Shown here piece after piece: positions 33,409-34,387 of a DNA stretch of 34,387 nucleotides. Under the pieces are notes generated by a model. The model searched no databases, had not been told where the DNA came from, and worked only from the letters and a program-made list of their open reading frames with translations. Positions within the stretch are counted from its first letter, which is position 1, and every line of letters begins with the position of its first letter. This DNA comes from Gammaproteobacteria bacterium (lineage in GTDB: Bacteria; Pseudomonadota; Gammaproteobacteria; JAKDMP01), in assembly GCA_030452225.1 (NCBI GenBank), contig JAKDMP010000005.1, forward strand, positions 1 through 34,387, given 5' to 3'. The position numbers were made by a program, and so were the translations under genes.

Positions 33409-34221
33409 ATGGCAAATGCATCGAGCGCCATCGAATCCATACTAAGTGGAGGCTCTCTGACCGACGTCGATGTCCTCAAGGCAACGGAAAGTTTCCCCGA
33501 CTACGCGGTGCTTCCGGATGTGAGCGTCGTAAAGGTTGGCGGGCAGAGCCTCATCGACCGCGGCAAAGCGGCGGTCTTCCCGGTCGTGGAAGAGCTCGAG
33601 AGCGCACGTAAGAAGTACCAACTGCTTATCGGCACCGGCGCCGGAACGCGGGCGCGCCACCTCTACGCCTTGGCGGCGGATCTCGGCCTGCCGACCGGTG
33701 TGCTCACCGATATCGGCACCGCGGTCGCCGGCGAAAATGCCGCCATCCTCGGCTACCTGATGGCGAAGTACGGGGTACCGGTGGTCAACATCTCCGAGTT
33801 CGCGGCACTGCCCTTGTTCCTTGCCGAGCGCAACGCGGCGATCTTCCCCGGCATGCCGCCCTATGACATGTGGCAGCACGTGCCCAGCGAGGGGCTCATC
33901 CCGCCCTACCGCACCGACGCCGGCTGCTACCTCGTCGCCGAGGTCTACGGCTGCGGGCAGATGATCTACGTCAAGGACGAGGACGGCCTGTATACCGCCA
34001 ACCCCAAGCAGGATTCGAATGCCAAGCTGATCCCCAAAGCAACGGTCGACGAGGTCATCGCCATGGACCTGCCCGATCTGGTGATCGAGGGACCGGTTCT
34101 AGAGCTGATGCGCCATGCCCGTCACGTGAAATCGGTACAGGTGATCAACGGCCTAAAGCCGGGCCTGCTCACCAAAGCCCTGGCCGGCGAGCACGTCGGC
34201 ACCATCATCACCGCAGCCTGA
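33409..34221 (+). CDS. mosB: molybdenum storage protein, beta-type subunit
   Basis: An amino-acid-kinase-fold protein of 270 aa, recognisable as the MosB-like subunit of the molybdenum storage protein (MoSto), the (alpha-beta)3 cage that uses ATP to store molybdate as polyoxometalate clusters. Hallmarks are VVKVGGQSLIDRGKAAVFP, LLIGTGAGTRARHLYALA, NAAIFPGMPPYDMW, IPPYRTDAGCYLVAE, KDEDGLYTANPK and the C-terminus ALAGEHVGTIITA. The length equals that of the Azotobacter subunit. The track start at 33325 is too early; the ATG at 33409 has GGAGA five bases upstream and gives the family N-terminus. mosA follows after 25 nt. It is related in fold to UMP kinase but clearly of MoSto type. Confidence 0.93.
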   Translation: MANASSAIESILSGGSLTDVDVLKATESFPDYAVLPDVSVVKVGGQSLIDRGKAAVFPVVEELESARKKYQLLIGTGAGTRARHLYALAADLGLPTGVLTDIGTAVAGENAAILGYLMAKYGVPVVNISEFAALPLFLAERNAAIFPGMPPYDMWQHVPSEGLIPPYRTDAGCYLVAEVYGCGQMIYVKDEDGLYTANPKQDSNAKLIPKATVDEVIAMDLPDLVIEGPVLELMRHARHVKSVQVINGLKPGLLTKALAGEHVGTIITAA

Positions 34222-34246
34222 CCGTAGATACCGGGAGAAACCTACA

Positions 34247-34387
34247 ATGACCAGCGATACCACCGCACGACACGTTCCCTCGGCGCTGATGCGCCAGACG
34301 CTCCTAAACCGTGACTTGGTAAGGCCCGCCACCAACCGGCCGGTGATACGGATGCTGCCGCAGCTACGCGTCGTCAAGCTCGGCGGC
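34247..34387 (+). CDS. mosA: molybdenum storage protein, alpha-type subunit (5' part)
   Basis: The first 47 codons of a gene that runs off the window. The N-terminus (SALMRQTLLNRDLVRPATN, then MLPQLRVVKLGG) matches the start of the MosA subunit, which begins with a similar flexible arm (LARQTLQDRDLTRPVAG in Azotobacter, from memory) before the VVKIGG strand. GGGAGAAA lies seven bases before the ATG. Together with mosB it forms a two-gene operon, beta before alpha. Confidence 0.88.
   Translation, partial: MTSDTTARHVPSALMRQTLLNRDLVRPATNRPVIRMLPQLRVVKLGG

Overview
The window is a gene-dense, GC-rich bacterial chromosome segment centred on sugar catabolism, quinone-linked respiration and molybdenum storage. 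Overlapping ATGA starts, a cyoABCD-type quinol oxidase, and intergenic palindromes of the kind scattered through many beta- and gammaproteobacterial genomes point to a proteobacterium. Several central-carbon genes (tal, zwf, gnd) and the NDH-2 gene look actinobacterial in style to me. That is an impression from reading the proteins, not a search result. No tRNA, rRNA, CRISPR array or intact insertion sequence was seen.

Layout. (1) 445-7778: a tight pentose-phosphate operon, tkt-tal-pgi-HAD phosphatase-gnd-pgl. (2) 7775-12922: cyoABCD, encoding a heme-copper quinol oxidase, plus an exported YVTN beta-propeller. This block is joined to pgl by an ATGA overlap but differs from its flanks in codon style; zwf (13162-14547), which resembles the first block, resumes after it. 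A decayed C-terminal piece of a second GH15 gene lies between the propeller gene and zwf. (3) 14679-17918: a phytoene-desaturase-like FAD oxidoreductase, a small coding remnant and an MFS sugar-type transporter. (4) 18170-22618: NDH-2, a GH15 glucoamylase/trehalase on the minus strand, and galM. (5) 22621-25907, minus strand: a three-gene operon encoding an unrecognised membrane protein with an internal duplication, a gluconate-2-dehydrogenase subunit-3-like protein and a GMC flavoprotein with a C-x5-C-x3-C motif. (6) 26377-30874: a pyruvate-oxidase-like ThDP enzyme, an enolase-superfamily dehydratase/racemase, a short ORF bracketed by tandem repeats, a broken Fe-S/FAD oxidoreductase remnant and an SDR. 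(7) 30875-31374: a cluster of palindromic intergenic repeats. (8) 31375-32724, minus strand: a cation/Ca2+ antiporter. (9) 33409-end: mosB and the start of mosA, the two molybdenum storage protein subunits.

How it fits together (inference). GH15 releases glucose and GalM interconverts its anomers. The sugar is then either phosphorylated elsewhere and routed through zwf-pgl-gnd-tkt-tal-pgi, or oxidised directly by the GMC complex to an aldonate that the enolase-superfamily enzyme could dehydrate. Electrons from NDH-2, the GMC complex and the pyruvate-oxidase-like enzyme could all enter the quinone pool and leave through CyoABCD. The best candidate for an undescribed system is the three-gene GMC operon. 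Its membrane partner has two repeats, each with an H(Y/F)RG and a GFH motif exactly 57 residues apart, and could replace the cytochrome subunit of known FAD-dependent glucose or gluconate dehydrogenases.
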